DNA of 64,000 nt from Blastopirellula sp. J2-11 (GTDB lineage Bacteria > Planctomycetota > Planctomycetia > Pirellulales > Pirellulaceae). Shown in pieces: positions 34,789 to 43,217 of this stretch. Below the pieces are notes generated by a model. It searched no databases and was not told the origin of the DNA. It saw only the letters and a list, made by a program, of their open reading frames with translations. Each line of letters opens with the position of its first letter. Within the stretch, counting starts at the first letter, position 1. The translations under genes and the position numbers were made by a program. The stretch is from contig NZ_CP097384.1 in assembly GCF_024584705.1 (NCBI RefSeq), positions 806,001 through 870,000 on the forward strand, in the 5' to 3' direction.

Positions 34789-35994
34789 TCAGATCAACTG
34801 GCTCGACAAGCTGCGATCCATGCGGCTTTGGCGAGTTAAAAGGAGCGTCACGACCCCCAATGCATCAGCCGCCGGCAGTTGATTCCGCCACCAATAGCGA
34901 CCGCTTGGCTCGACCCCAAACTGGCAGTTGTGCAGGCGAATCGCGCTTGCCATTTCGCCCCGTCCGGCAGAGCAACGGATCAGAGTCGCTTCGCTCGGGA
35001 GATCGAGCGGCGTGGGAGAAGCGATTCGCAGCGGCTCTTGTTCCCAGATCGCGACTTCGTCGATCAGCAGCTTGGTCAACTGCGGCGGAAGGATGCGATA
35101 GCCTCGTTCTTCAAAAACCTCAATCGTCTCGCCGTTGCCGTCGATCCAGACGCCGAAATGGGCCTGATGCTGTTGGATCGCCGCCGCGAGACGAATGCTG
35201 GGATCGCCGCCGTTAGGAAGGACGATGAGTTCGCACACCGAAAGTGCGATTAACTGCCGCAGCAGGTTCACGGAACCGCGCGCTGGAGATTGCACGACCA
35301 GTCGCAAGGGACGCAGCGCACGATGCAGCGGGGCAAAACGTTGAAGATAGGGGGACGTCATATCGATTTCGGTGAGCGAACCTTGGCGCCGGGCCGGCGG
35401 CAACCGGTCGTGGGGATGAAGTCGCCGTTTGATCCTCTCCAGTTCATCACCGGCGATCGGCGCTCCGCCTGGTCCGAACAGCGAAAGTTCGATCTGACGA
35501 AGATCTCCCAGCGGCGAACTTAGCAAGATTCCGCCGGCCAGTTTGCGTTGGTCAATCGTCCAAGCGACCTGCGCGGCAGTTGCGTCGACCAGCAGTTCGA
35601 CGGCGATCCCCGCTCGTCGCCAAACGGCGATGATCGCTTCGGCCTGGTCGATCGCCGTCGAATGGGCCATTCCCAGCAGCAACGGCGCTGCGCTGGCCAG
35701 CTTTTGCCCCAAGCAAAAAGCGGCGGCCAACTGAGCCGCATCGTCTACCGAAAACTGGTCCGGCAAGTCGGCCGATAGTCCTTCGTGATGAAACCGCTGC
35801 TCGAGCGGCGGTTGGGGCGGGATCTTGCTCCAGGTCTGAATGATCCTCGCCGGCAGGCCGGCCTGATCCTCTCGCTGGGGACAATTGCGACAGCCTGGAT
35901 AGAACTGAGTCAGACGAGACAAGTGGGTCGCGCGATCAATCGGGGCGGCTTGGCCAGGGCACTGGAAGATCGGAATGTTGGGTTCGTCGTTCAT
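34789..35994 (-). CDS. Degenerate phosphohexomutase-like protein lacking catalytic residues and domain 4
   Basis: A 401-residue protein whose order of motifs follows the alpha-D-phosphohexomutase superfamily. GLSADLPDQFSVDDAAQLAAA (72-92) matches the domain 1 start. GILLSSPLGDLRQIELSLFGPGGAPI (155-180) aligns with the active-site serine loop but has no T-A-S-H-N-P. LRLVVQSPARGSVNLL (230-245) matches domain 2. GVWIDGNGETIEVF (281-294) sits where the metal loop DGDGDR should be. GVEPSGRYWWRN (near 368-380) resembles the domain 3 GEESGH motif. The phosphate-binding domain 4 is absent. N-terminal Cys12, Cys35 and Cys38 are extra. It may be a pseudoenzyme or a regulatory sugar-phosphate sensor; it shares a strand with the aminotransferase. 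Confidence 0.65.
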   Translation of the reverse strand: MNDEPNIPIFQCPGQAAPIDRATHLSRLTQFYPGCRNCPQREDQAGLPARIIQTWSKIPPQPPLEQRFHHEGLSADLPDQFSVDDAAQLAAAFCLGQKLASAAPLLLGMAHSTAIDQAEAIIAVWRRAGIAVELLVDATAAQVAWTIDQRKLAGGILLSSPLGDLRQIELSLFGPGGAPIAGDELERIKRRLHPHDRLPPARRQGSLTEIDMTSPYLQRFAPLHRALRPLRLVVQSPARGSVNLLRQLIALSVCELIVLPNGGDPSIRLAAAIQQHQAHFGVWIDGNGETIEVFEERGYRILPPQLTKLLIDEVAIWEQEPLRIASPTPLDLPSEATLIRCSAGRGEMASAIRLHNCQFGVEPSGRYWWRNQLPAADALGVVTLLLTRQSRMDRSLSSQLI

Positions 35995-36206
35995 CGTGCC
36001 GAAAACTCTACTCTCATCCGGCGCTTGAGGTCAACGGAAATGGTCTTGGAATTGTCGGTTGTGACGCGTTTGCCGGTTCTATAGATCCGATATTTGCGGG
36101 ATTCTACGAGCAAAAATTGGCGTTTCGGCGAATCGTCATCAGCCGCGACCTAGATTTGCGGGTCTGGCGCATGACTTGCGCGCTCGATTTTATAGTGAGA
36201 ATATCC

Positions 36207-36629
36207 ATGAACCAACGTCGCGGAGCCCGATACGTCGATCCCTCGGTACAAGGGGGAATCGTCCTACGGATGCTGTTTTACTGGACCGCATTTTTCCTCG
36301 TCGGTCTGTTAATCGCCATCTCGGTCCAGGTGCTGACAAATCCGCTTGAACCCTGGGGGACCCATTTTGCGAACGTTTGGCAAAATCAGGGCCCATTCAT
36401 CCTGGCGGCGCTCTGTTTGCTGCCGATCTTCGCCTACGACCTGATTCGATTTAGTCATCGATTTGTCGGACCGATCGTCCGGTTTCGCAGTGTTGTCAAC
36501 GAAGCGGTCGAGGGAGAGGTGCCGGAGCCGTTTCATCTGCGCGACAAAGACTATTGGAAAGATTTCGCTTCCGATTTGAATCGCCTGTTTGATCGTATGC
36601 GAAGCGGCCAGTCGCCGCGGGAGAGCTAA
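36207..36629 (+). CDS. HAMP-like membrane protein, first gene of the Tad-like cluster
   Basis: A 140-residue protein with two membrane helices (residues 17-42 and 63-80) followed by a HAMP-like cytosolic coil (FVGPIVRFRSVVNEAVEGEV through DLNRLFDRMRS). It has no kinase or chemoreceptor output, so it is a stand-alone HAMP-like module. The ATG at 36207 is chosen because it starts a plausible N-terminus at the first hydrophobic segment. The TadE-like gene begins 3 nt after its stop, so it is in the same operon. A role in sensing or localising the Tad-like proteins is possible. Confidence 0.65.
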   Translation: MNQRRGARYVDPSVQGGIVLRMLFYWTAFFLVGLLIAISVQVLTNPLEPWGTHFANVWQNQGPFILAALCLLPIFAYDLIRFSHRFVGPIVRFRSVVNEAVEGEVPEPFHLRDKDYWKDFASDLNRLFDRMRSGQSPRES

Positions 36630-36632
36630 GCG

Positions 36633-37031
36633 ATGCGACGAACAACTTGCAATCAAACGCGTCACGGCATGGCTGTCGCCGAGTTGGCGATCTGCCTGCC
36701 GGTGGTCGTGCTGATTTTGATGGCGGCGATTCAAGGCGCCGAAATGATGTTTTTGAAACAATCGGTCGCGATCGCGGCCTACGAAGGATGTCGCGCCGCG
36801 TTGCAACCGAACTCGACGACCGCCGCCGCCGTAAACGCCGCGTCCTCGGTCTTGGCGGATCGCAGCATTTCTGGTGCGACGATCGATCCGTCGAACTTTA
36901 CGAAAGCGAAAACGGGGGCGGACGTGACGATCTCGATCACCGTTCCCGTCGCGCGCAATTCGACGCTGCAAGGTTGGATGTTTTCACCGCCCACAATCAC
37001 CTCATCGGTCACGATGATGAAAGAGTATTGA
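36633..37031 (+). CDS. TadE-like pseudopilin (first copy)
   Basis: A 132-residue TadE-family protein. Residues 12-40 hold the TadE N-terminal motif HGMAVAELAICLPVVVLILM, followed by helix residues QGAEMMFLKQSVAIAAYEGCR. The C-terminal part is a small beta domain (ADVTISITVPVARNSTLQGW). TadE-like proteins are minor pseudopilins of Flp/Tad pili. It sits second in a tight four-gene operon, between the HAMP-like and second TadE-like genes. No tadA, tadB, tadC, rcpA or cpaB genes are in the window. Confidence 0.85.
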   Translation: MRRTTCNQTRHGMAVAELAICLPVVVLILMAAIQGAEMMFLKQSVAIAAYEGCRAALQPNSTTAAAVNAASSVLADRSISGATIDPSNFTKAKTGADVTISITVPVARNSTLQGWMFSPPTITSSVTMMKEY

Positions 37032-37039
37032 GGCGTCCC

Positions 37040-37579
37040 ATGTCATGCAAAAAAAATCAATTCGCCATTTGTCGCCTGGCCGAGCGTTGTCAGCAAGGTC
37101 TGCGTCGATGCTTGAGCGGTGAGCCGAAATGCCGCAAGTCGCAGCCGACGACAGGGCGAAAAATTCGACCCACCAAGCGTAGTCGCAACACGCAGCGTCA
37201 TGGCGCCGCAATCGTCGAGTTCGCTTTCGCCGCGCCGATTTTGTTCATGTTCATTCTCGCCTGCGTCGAGTTTGGACGTTTAACAATGATTCGACACACG
37301 GCTGATAACGCCGCCTACGAGGCGGCTCGCTATGCGATGGTGCCTGGCGCTACGTCATCCGAAGCGAAAGAGAAAGCGACGCAACTGTTGGCGACGGTCG
37401 GCGCTCGAAAAGTGGAAGTGGACGTCAATCCCGCCGTGCTGGAACCAGAGACCAAGTCAATCACGGTGACCGTCCGCGTGCCGGTCGCCGGCAATAGCTG
37501 GGTCGTGCCGAAATATTTTAGCAGCTATGCAATCGAAGCCAAATCGCACTTGGCTACCGAACGTTATAACCCTGAATAG
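37040..37579 (+). CDS. TadE-like pseudopilin (second copy)
   Basis: A 179-residue TadE-family protein with an unusually long basic N-terminal segment of about 55 residues (rich in Lys, Arg, Cys) before the HGAAIVEFAFAAPILFMFIL motif. The helix is followed by VEFGRLTMIRHTADNAAYEA. The beta domain includes VEVDVNPAVLEPETKSITVT. The ATG at 37040 follows GAGGCG at 5-6 nt spacing; a longer reading of the same frame from 36647 would overlap TadE copy 1 out of frame and is not real. The GTG of the next gene overlaps its stop codon by one base. Confidence 0.85.
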   Translation: MSCKKNQFAICRLAERCQQGLRRCLSGEPKCRKSQPTTGRKIRPTKRSRNTQRHGAAIVEFAFAAPILFMFILACVEFGRLTMIRHTADNAAYEAARYAMVPGATSSEAKEKATQLLATVGARKVEVDVNPAVLEPETKSITVTVRVPVAGNSWVVPKYFSSYAIEAKSHLATERYNPE

Positions 37580-38700
37580 TGATGGCGATGTCAAAACCGC
37601 TGAATCGAAAAATACGCCGCATCTCACGTCGCCGCGGCGCCGTGTTGATCCTGATCGCAGTTCTACTGCCGGTCATCTTGTGGATGGCGGCATTTTGCGT
37701 CGACGTTGCGTACATGCAGTTGACGCGAACCGAACTGCGAATTGCGACCGATTCTGCCGCACGTGCCGGCGCTCGAACTTTGAGCCTGGAGCAAGACGCG
37801 AGTCTGGCCCATCAATCGGCGATTGAATACGCCGCCAAGAACAATGTCGCCGGCAATACGCTGACTTTGGCGGATAGTGATGTGCAAATCGGCTTGTCCG
37901 TGCGGACCGACGATGTCGGACGCTTCACCTTTTCCAGCGGCGGCAAACTGTTGAACTCGGTGCATGTAACCGGACGCAGAACGCAGCAAGCGCCGGATGG
38001 GGCGGTTCGATTGTATTTGACCCCCATTTTTGGCCATGAGTTTTTTCAACCGGTCGCCGACGCGACGGCGTCGCAAATTGATCGCGATATCGCGTTGGTC
38101 GTCGATCGTTCCGGTTCGATGACGTTTCGAATTAATCGGTCCAATTACGAATCAGGTTGGCGCAGTAATGATCCCGTGCCGTCCAGGGCTCGCTGGTGGG
38201 CGTTGGTCGATTCGGTCGACGGATTTTTGACCGAACTGGGGACGACCCCGCAATTGGAGCTTGTTTCGCTCTCGACGTACAACAGCAGCGCCAGGATTGA
38301 TGAGCAGTTGACCGACAAATATTCGCGAATCGACGATGCGCTGGACGACTACTCCAAAAGATATCCCGACGGTTCGACCAATATTACCGCCGGTATGGAT
38401 AAGGGGATCTCGACGTTGCAGAACAAAAGGTACGCACGTCCTTACGCTTCAAAGACGATGGTCGTGATGACCGATGGAAATCACAACTACGGCAGCAGCC
38501 CGACCAATGCTGCTTACGATGCGGCGGACGACGATATCGTCGTCCATACGATTACCTACAGCAACGATGCAAATCAGTCGTTGATGAGAGAAGTCGCGAG
38601 GATCGGCGGCGGCCAACATTGGCACGCCCCCGGTGGCGATGAATTGGAAGAGATTTTTCGCGAGATCGCTCGAAATGCGCCAACGCTGTTGACGTACTAG
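37579..38700 (+). CDS. TadG-like protein with von Willebrand A domain
   Basis: A 373-residue protein with a TadG-type N-terminus: a basic start, RRGAVLILIAVLLPVILWMA (membrane helix, pilin-like), and the RTELRIATDSAARAGARTL motif. From about residue 165 a vWA domain follows, with MIDAS motif DRSGS (VVDRSGSMTF) and later TMVVMTDGNHNY. Such proteins are thought to take part in Flp pilus or adhesion assembly at the inner membrane. Start is GTG 37579 (overlapping the previous TAG), or ATG at 37582 or 37588. It is the last gene of the operon, 81 bp before the chemoreceptor. Confidence 0.85.
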   Translation: MMAMSKPLNRKIRRISRRRGAVLILIAVLLPVILWMAAFCVDVAYMQLTRTELRIATDSAARAGARTLSLEQDASLAHQSAIEYAAKNNVAGNTLTLADSDVQIGLSVRTDDVGRFTFSSGGKLLNSVHVTGRRTQQAPDGAVRLYLTPIFGHEFFQPVADATASQIDRDIALVVDRSGSMTFRINRSNYESGWRSNDPVPSRARWWALVDSVDGFLTELGTTPQLELVSLSTYNSSARIDEQLTDKYSRIDDALDDYSKRYPDGSTNITAGMDKGISTLQNKRYARPYASKTMVVMTDGNHNYGSSPTNAAYDAADDDIVVHTITYSNDANQSLMREVARIGGGQHWHAPGGDELEEIFREIARNAPTLLTY

Positions 38701-38781
38701 AGCCAACTCGCAAGCTGGCGAGAAGTTCGCCTACTGTAGTCACACCTTCAACATTATTATTTTCTGGTTAGGAGCGATCGG

Positions 38782-40740
38782 ATGGCCAGCGCAGCAATTT
38801 TGGAACAGCCCAAAACGACAAAGAAAACCAACGGCGTAGACTTGCTTCAGCAAGAGGTGAATGCGCTCAAAGCGGAACTCGCGGCGATCGACAAATCGCA
38901 AGCGGTGATCGAGTTTGAGTTAGACGGCACGATCATCACCGCAAACGACAATTTCTGCAGTGCGATCGGCTACTCGCTGGAAGAGATCCAAGGCCAACAT
39001 CATCGGATGTTCGTGACCTCGGAAGATGCTCGCAGTCGCGAATACCAGGAGTTCTGGAGCCGCCTCAACCGAGGTGAATTTGACGCCGGCGAGTACAAGC
39101 GGATCGGCAAAGGGGGCAAAGAGATCTGGATTCAAGCCTCGTACAACCCGATTTTCGACGACAGCGGTCGCCCGGTGAAGGTCATTAAGTACGCCTCTGA
39201 CGTTACCGAACGAAAGATGCGCGCCGCCGACTTCTCGGGTCAGATTGAAGCGATCGGCAAATCGCAGGCCGTGATCGAGTTCAACATGGACGGCACGATC
39301 ATCAGCGCGAACGACAACTTCCTGGGAGCCGTCGGCTACTCGCTGAGCGAAATCGAAGGCCAACACCATCGGATGTTCGTCGAGGACGAATATGCTCGCA
39401 GCCGCGAATACCAAGAGTTCTGGAATCGTTTAAACAAAGGGGAATACAGCTCCGGCGAATATAAGCGGTTCGGCAAGGGGGGCAAAGAGATCTGGATCCA
39501 GGCCTCGTACAACCCGATTTGCGACTTGAACGGCAAGCCGTTCAAAGTAGTCAAGTACGCGAGTGATATTACCAAACAGAAGCTGGAAAGCGCCAACTTC
39601 GCCGGGCAGATCGACGCAATTGGCAAATCGCAAGCGGTGATCGAGTTCAATATGGACGGCACGATCCTCGGCGCCAACGATAACTTCCTGGGGGCTGTCG
39701 GTTACTCGGCGAAAGAGATCGTCGGTCAGCACCATCGGATGTTCGTCGAAGAAGACTACGCTCGTAGTCGCGAATACCAGGAATTCTGGAATCGCTTGAA
39801 CCGAGGAGAATATGACGCCGCCGAATACAAACGAATCGGCAAGGGAGGGAAGGAAATCTGGATTCAGGCTTCTTACAACCCGATTCTCGACCTGAACGGC
39901 AAACCGTACAAAGTGGTCAAGTACGCGACCGACATCACGCGCCAGGTCAACTTGCGAAATGACATGGCGCAATTGATCACCGACGTGATTGAAAACGCGA
40001 ATCAGTTTTCTTCAAGCGCCGGTTCGGTCAGCGAAACGTCGCAAACGTTGGCGCACGGCGCCCAGACGCAAAGCGCCGCGGTCGAAGAAATTAGCGCTTC
40101 GACGCAGGAATTGATCACGTCGATCGGCGGGATCCGCGATCGATCGGCCGAAACGAATCGTCTCGCCGCCGAGACCAATCAAATCGCCGTCGAGGGGGGC
40201 TGTGCGGTCACCAAGTCGGGCGAAGCGATGGACTTGATCAAGGCTTCGTCGGAGCAGATCAGCGAGATCATTCAGGTGATTTCGGAGATCGCCAGCCAAA
40301 CGAATCTGCTCGCTCTGAATGCGGCCATCGAAGCGGCTCGCGCCGGCGAACATGGCTTGGGCTTTGCGGTCGTTGCGGACGAAGTTCGCAAATTGGCCGA
40401 ACGTTCGAGTGATGCGGCGAAAGAAATTTCGTCACTGATCAAAGAGTCGACGGCGCGTGTCAACAACGGCGTCGAGCTGAGCTCGCAAGCTGGTGGAGCG
40501 CTGCAGAAGATCGTGAATGCGGTCGAATCGACCTCCAGCAAGATCACCGAAATCGCGACTGCCGCAGACGAGCAGATGAACATGGCCAACGAGGTTTACG
40601 GCGCCATTCAACAAGTGGCCGACGTGACCGAACAAGCGACGGCTGCCAGTGAAGAACTGGCCGCCAGCAGCGAACAGTTGGGCGCCCAGGCGACCGGACT
40701 TCGCGATCTGGTCGAAAATTTCAACACCGCGAATAACTAA
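38782..40740 (+). CDS. Cytosolic chemoreceptor with three near-identical PAS domains
   Basis: A 652-residue methyl-accepting chemotaxis protein without membrane helices. Residues 36-157, 158-279 and 280-395 are three PAS domains that repeat with a fixed period of 122 residues (366 bp) and share segments such as [16 protein letters not shown] and [15 protein letters not shown]. The MA signalling domain follows, with hairpin tip [20 protein letters not shown] and [22 protein letters not shown]. An AGGAG site at 7 nt precedes the ATG. The near-identical repeats suggest recent internal duplication. The ligand is unknown; PAS may bind heme, FAD or small ligands. It ends at a strong terminator. Confidence 0.9.
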   Translation: MASAAILEQPKTTKKTNGVDLLQQEVNALKAELAAIDKSQAVIEFELDGTIITANDNFCSAIGYSLEEIQGQHHRMFVTSEDARSREYQEFWSRLNRGEFDAGEYKRIGKGGKEIWIQASYNPIFDDSGRPVKVIKYASDVTERKMRAADFSGQIEAIGKSQAVIEFNMDGTIISANDNFLGAVGYSLSEIEGQHHRMFVEDEYARSREYQEFWNRLNKGEYSSGEYKRFGKGGKEIWIQASYNPICDLNGKPFKVVKYASDITKQKLESANFAGQIDAIGKSQAVIEFNMDGTILGANDNFLGAVGYSAKEIVGQHHRMFVEEDYARSREYQEFWNRLNRGEYDAAEYKRIGKGGKEIWIQASYNPILDLNGKPYKVVKYATDITRQVNLRNDMAQLITDVIENANQFSSSAGSVSETSQTLAHGAQTQSAAVEEISASTQELITSIGGIRDRSAETNRLAAETNQIAVEGGCAVTKSGEAMDLIKASSEQISEIIQVISEIASQTNLLALNAAIEAARAGEHGLGFAVVADEVRKLAERSSDAAKEISSLIKESTARVNNGVELSSQAGGALQKIVNAVESTSSKITEIATAADEQMNMANEVYGAIQQVADVTEQATAASEELAASSEQLGAQATGLRDLVENFNTANN

Positions 40741-40773
40741 CGCGAAACTGAAATTAGGCGAAATATTGACAAG

Positions 40774-40804
40774 GGGGGCCTGTATTTATACAGGCCCCCT
40801 TTTT
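40774..40804 (+). terminator. Intrinsic terminator after the chemoreceptor gene
   Basis: A 12-bp perfect stem GGGGGCCTGTAT / ATACAGGCCCCC with a 2-nt loop, followed by five T residues (40800-40804). Confidence 0.93.
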
Positions 40805-40974
40805 CGTTTGGTATTTTCTAAGCGAAAATAGAGCGTTTTGTAATCGATCACCTCCTGCGCCGAGGAAGAAATTGATAAAGAAATGACTGGACTCGCTTTC
40901 CCGTTTCGTCGAAACTGGATTGAGTTGATCGACGGTCCCGCCATTCAATCCTTCCTCCCATCGCAGGGTTATCT

Positions 40975-43206
40975 ATGCTTCTGCGCTTCGCCGTCAAATT
41001 CTTATTGACGATTTTTGTAATTGGGTGCGCTGTCCATCTTCATGCCGAAGAGCAAGCGCCGCCGATCTCTCCCGAGCATGCGGCCGAGATGAAAGCAGGA
41101 CTCGATTTGTTCAAATCGAGCGTTGGTCAAACGCTGACGACGAGTTGCTTGAAGTGTCACGGCGGCGAAAGCGTCAAAGCCGATTTTGATCTGTCGACTC
41201 GCGAGAAGTTGCTCGCTTCGGGCTATGTCGAACAAGGGGACGCCGACAGCAGCTATTTGCTGGCGCTGCTGCGTCACGACGAAGAGCCGCACATGCCGCT
41301 GCGCGCCGAAAAGTTGTCGGACGAAACGATCGCCGCAATCGGCCAATGGATCGATCTGGGAGCGCCGTACGACAAGCCGCTGGTGGACGCCGCAAACCCA
41401 ACCGCAGTCGATCAAGACAAAGCGAGCGATTTTTGGTCGTTACAGCCTTTGGCGACGATCGCGCCCGCTGCGGTCACTTCCGACTGGGTGAAGTCCCCCA
41501 TCGATCGTTTTGTTTTAGAAAAATTGAACGAGCATGGCATCACGCCCAATCCAACGGCTGATCGTCGGACGTTGATTCGTCGCGCCTACTTCGATCTGCT
41601 GGGACTGCCGCCGACGCCGGAAGAAGTCGCCGCGTTTGTCGCCGACCAGGATCCTGACGCCTATGGCAAACTGATTGATCGCTTGCTCGCATCGCCGCAT
41701 TACGGTGAGCGATGGGCGCGGCATTGGATGGATGTTGCGCGGTTCGCCGAGTCATTTGGATACGAGCAAGACACCGATCGACCGCACGCCTATCACTATC
41801 GCGACTTTTTGATCCAAGCGCTGAACGACGATCTCCCCTACGACAAATTCGTCGCCTGGCAATTGGCTGGTGACGAGATCGCTCCGCAAAATCCGCTCGC
41901 CCAAATGGCGACAGGCTTCCTCGGCGCCGGCGCTTTTCCAACGCAATTGACTGAAGCCGAGTTTGAACAGGCCCGCTATGACGAACTGGACGATGTCGTC
42001 GCGACGACCGGCACCGCGTTTCTCGGTCTGACCATCGGCTGTGCTCGTTGTCACGATCACAAGTTTGATCCGATCACGTCGGCCGATTATTACCGCATGG
42101 CGTCGACCTTTACGACGACAACGCGCAGTCTGGCCGAGATTGACGTGCCGACCGACGCCGAAGCGAAGCCGGTGACCGTGCAAGTGAACACCGAAGGAGG
42201 CAAGAAGATTCCGCATCTGGCCGATAGTCGCGGCTTCCCTCACTTTTATACGACAACCCATTTTCTGACGCGCGGCGATGTCTCCCAAAAAGGAGAAGTC
42301 GCCCCCTTTGGGTTTCCGGCCGTGCTGCGGAACGGCCATCCACGCGATTATTGGGAAGCGGAAGAAATTCCCAGCGAGTCGGCTCTCAGCTATCGTCGCA
42401 CGGCGCTGGCCAACTGGATGACCGATACCGAGGCCGGCGCAGGCGGATTATTGGCCCGCGTGATCGTCAATCGGCTGTGGCATCATCATTTTGGTCGCGG
42501 CATCGTCGCCACGCCGAGCGACTTTGGCGTGCAGGGAGATCAGCCGAGCCATCCGGCGCTGCTGGAATGGTTGGCCGTGGATCTGATCCACAACGGCTGG
42601 CAATTGAAGCGAATGCACAAGCAGATCATGACCAGTCAAACCTACATGCAATCGGCCGCCGCCAACGGAGAGCAATTGGCCGCCGATCCGCAAAACGTTT
42701 TGCTGTGGCGACATGCTCCTCGTCGATTGGAAGCGGAAGGAGTTCGGGACGCGATGCTGTCGGTCTCGGGTCAGCTCGATCCGACGATGTTCGGACCCGG
42801 CACGCTGGACGAAGGGATGAAACGCCGCAGCGTCTACTTCTTTATCAAACGCAGCCGGTTGATCCCGACGATGATGCTGTTTGACTGGCCCGAGCATCTG
42901 GTCAGCATCGGCAGTCGCAGCGAAACGACCACCGCGCCGCAGGCCCTGTCGATCATGAACAGTCCGCATACGCGCAGCTACGCAGAAAGCTTTGCGGCGG
43001 CGTTGCCGTCCGGTTCTGTGGAAGAGCGGATCACCGCCGCCTATCAGAAAGCGGTGCAGCGCGATCCTACCGAACAAGAACTGAAAGCCGCCTCCGAATT
43101 TATCGCGGCGCAGGCACAGCGGGATGGGGAAAATGGTCAGCAAGCGGCGCTGGTCGACTTGTGTCAGGCGCTGTTCGGTTTGAACGAATTTATTTACATC
43201 GACTAA
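40975..43206 (+). CDS. DUF1549/DUF1553 protein with N-terminal cytochrome-c-like module
   Basis: A 743-residue exported protein in the planctomycete PSCyt1-PSCyt2-PSD1 family. A signal peptide (MLLRFAVKFLLTIFVIGCAVHLHA) is followed by a cytochrome-c-like segment with heme motif CLKCH (about residues 60-64). The DUF1549 region carries DRFVLEKLNEHGITPNPTAD and LIRRAYFDLLGLPPTPEEV, and the DUF1553 region GLLARVIVNRLWHHHFGRG and APQALSIMNSP. The protein is shorter than the roughly 900-1100 residues common in the family, since the usual central insert domain is absent. Its partner DUF1501 gene begins 11 nt downstream. The pair is probably secreted and co-functional; role unknown. Confidence 0.88.
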   Translation: MLLRFAVKFLLTIFVIGCAVHLHAEEQAPPISPEHAAEMKAGLDLFKSSVGQTLTTSCLKCHGGESVKADFDLSTREKLLASGYVEQGDADSSYLLALLRHDEEPHMPLRAEKLSDETIAAIGQWIDLGAPYDKPLVDAANPTAVDQDKASDFWSLQPLATIAPAAVTSDWVKSPIDRFVLEKLNEHGITPNPTADRRTLIRRAYFDLLGLPPTPEEVAAFVADQDPDAYGKLIDRLLASPHYGERWARHWMDVARFAESFGYEQDTDRPHAYHYRDFLIQALNDDLPYDKFVAWQLAGDEIAPQNPLAQMATGFLGAGAFPTQLTEAEFEQARYDELDDVVATTGTAFLGLTIGCARCHDHKFDPITSADYYRMASTFTTTTRSLAEIDVPTDAEAKPVTVQVNTEGGKKIPHLADSRGFPHFYTTTHFLTRGDVSQKGEVAPFGFPAVLRNGHPRDYWEAEEIPSESALSYRRTALANWMTDTEAGAGGLLARVIVNRLWHHHFGRGIVATPSDFGVQGDQPSHPALLEWLAVDLIHNGWQLKRMHKQIMTSQTYMQSAAANGEQLAADPQNVLLWRHAPRRLEAEGVRDAMLSVSGQLDPTMFGPGTLDEGMKRRSVYFFIKRSRLIPTMMLFDWPEHLVSIGSRSETTTAPQALSIMNSPHTRSYAESFAAALPSGSVEERITAAYQKAVQRDPTEQELKAASEFIAAQAQRDGENGQQAALVDLCQALFGLNEFIYID

Positions 43207-43217
43207 GAGCGATCCCT

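Noticed and set aside
36647-37039. Long N-terminal extension of the second TadE-like protein
   Set aside because: It lies out of frame over the first TadE gene and gives an Arg/Asp-rich low-complexity sequence without similarity; ATG 37040 with GAGGCG is a far better start.
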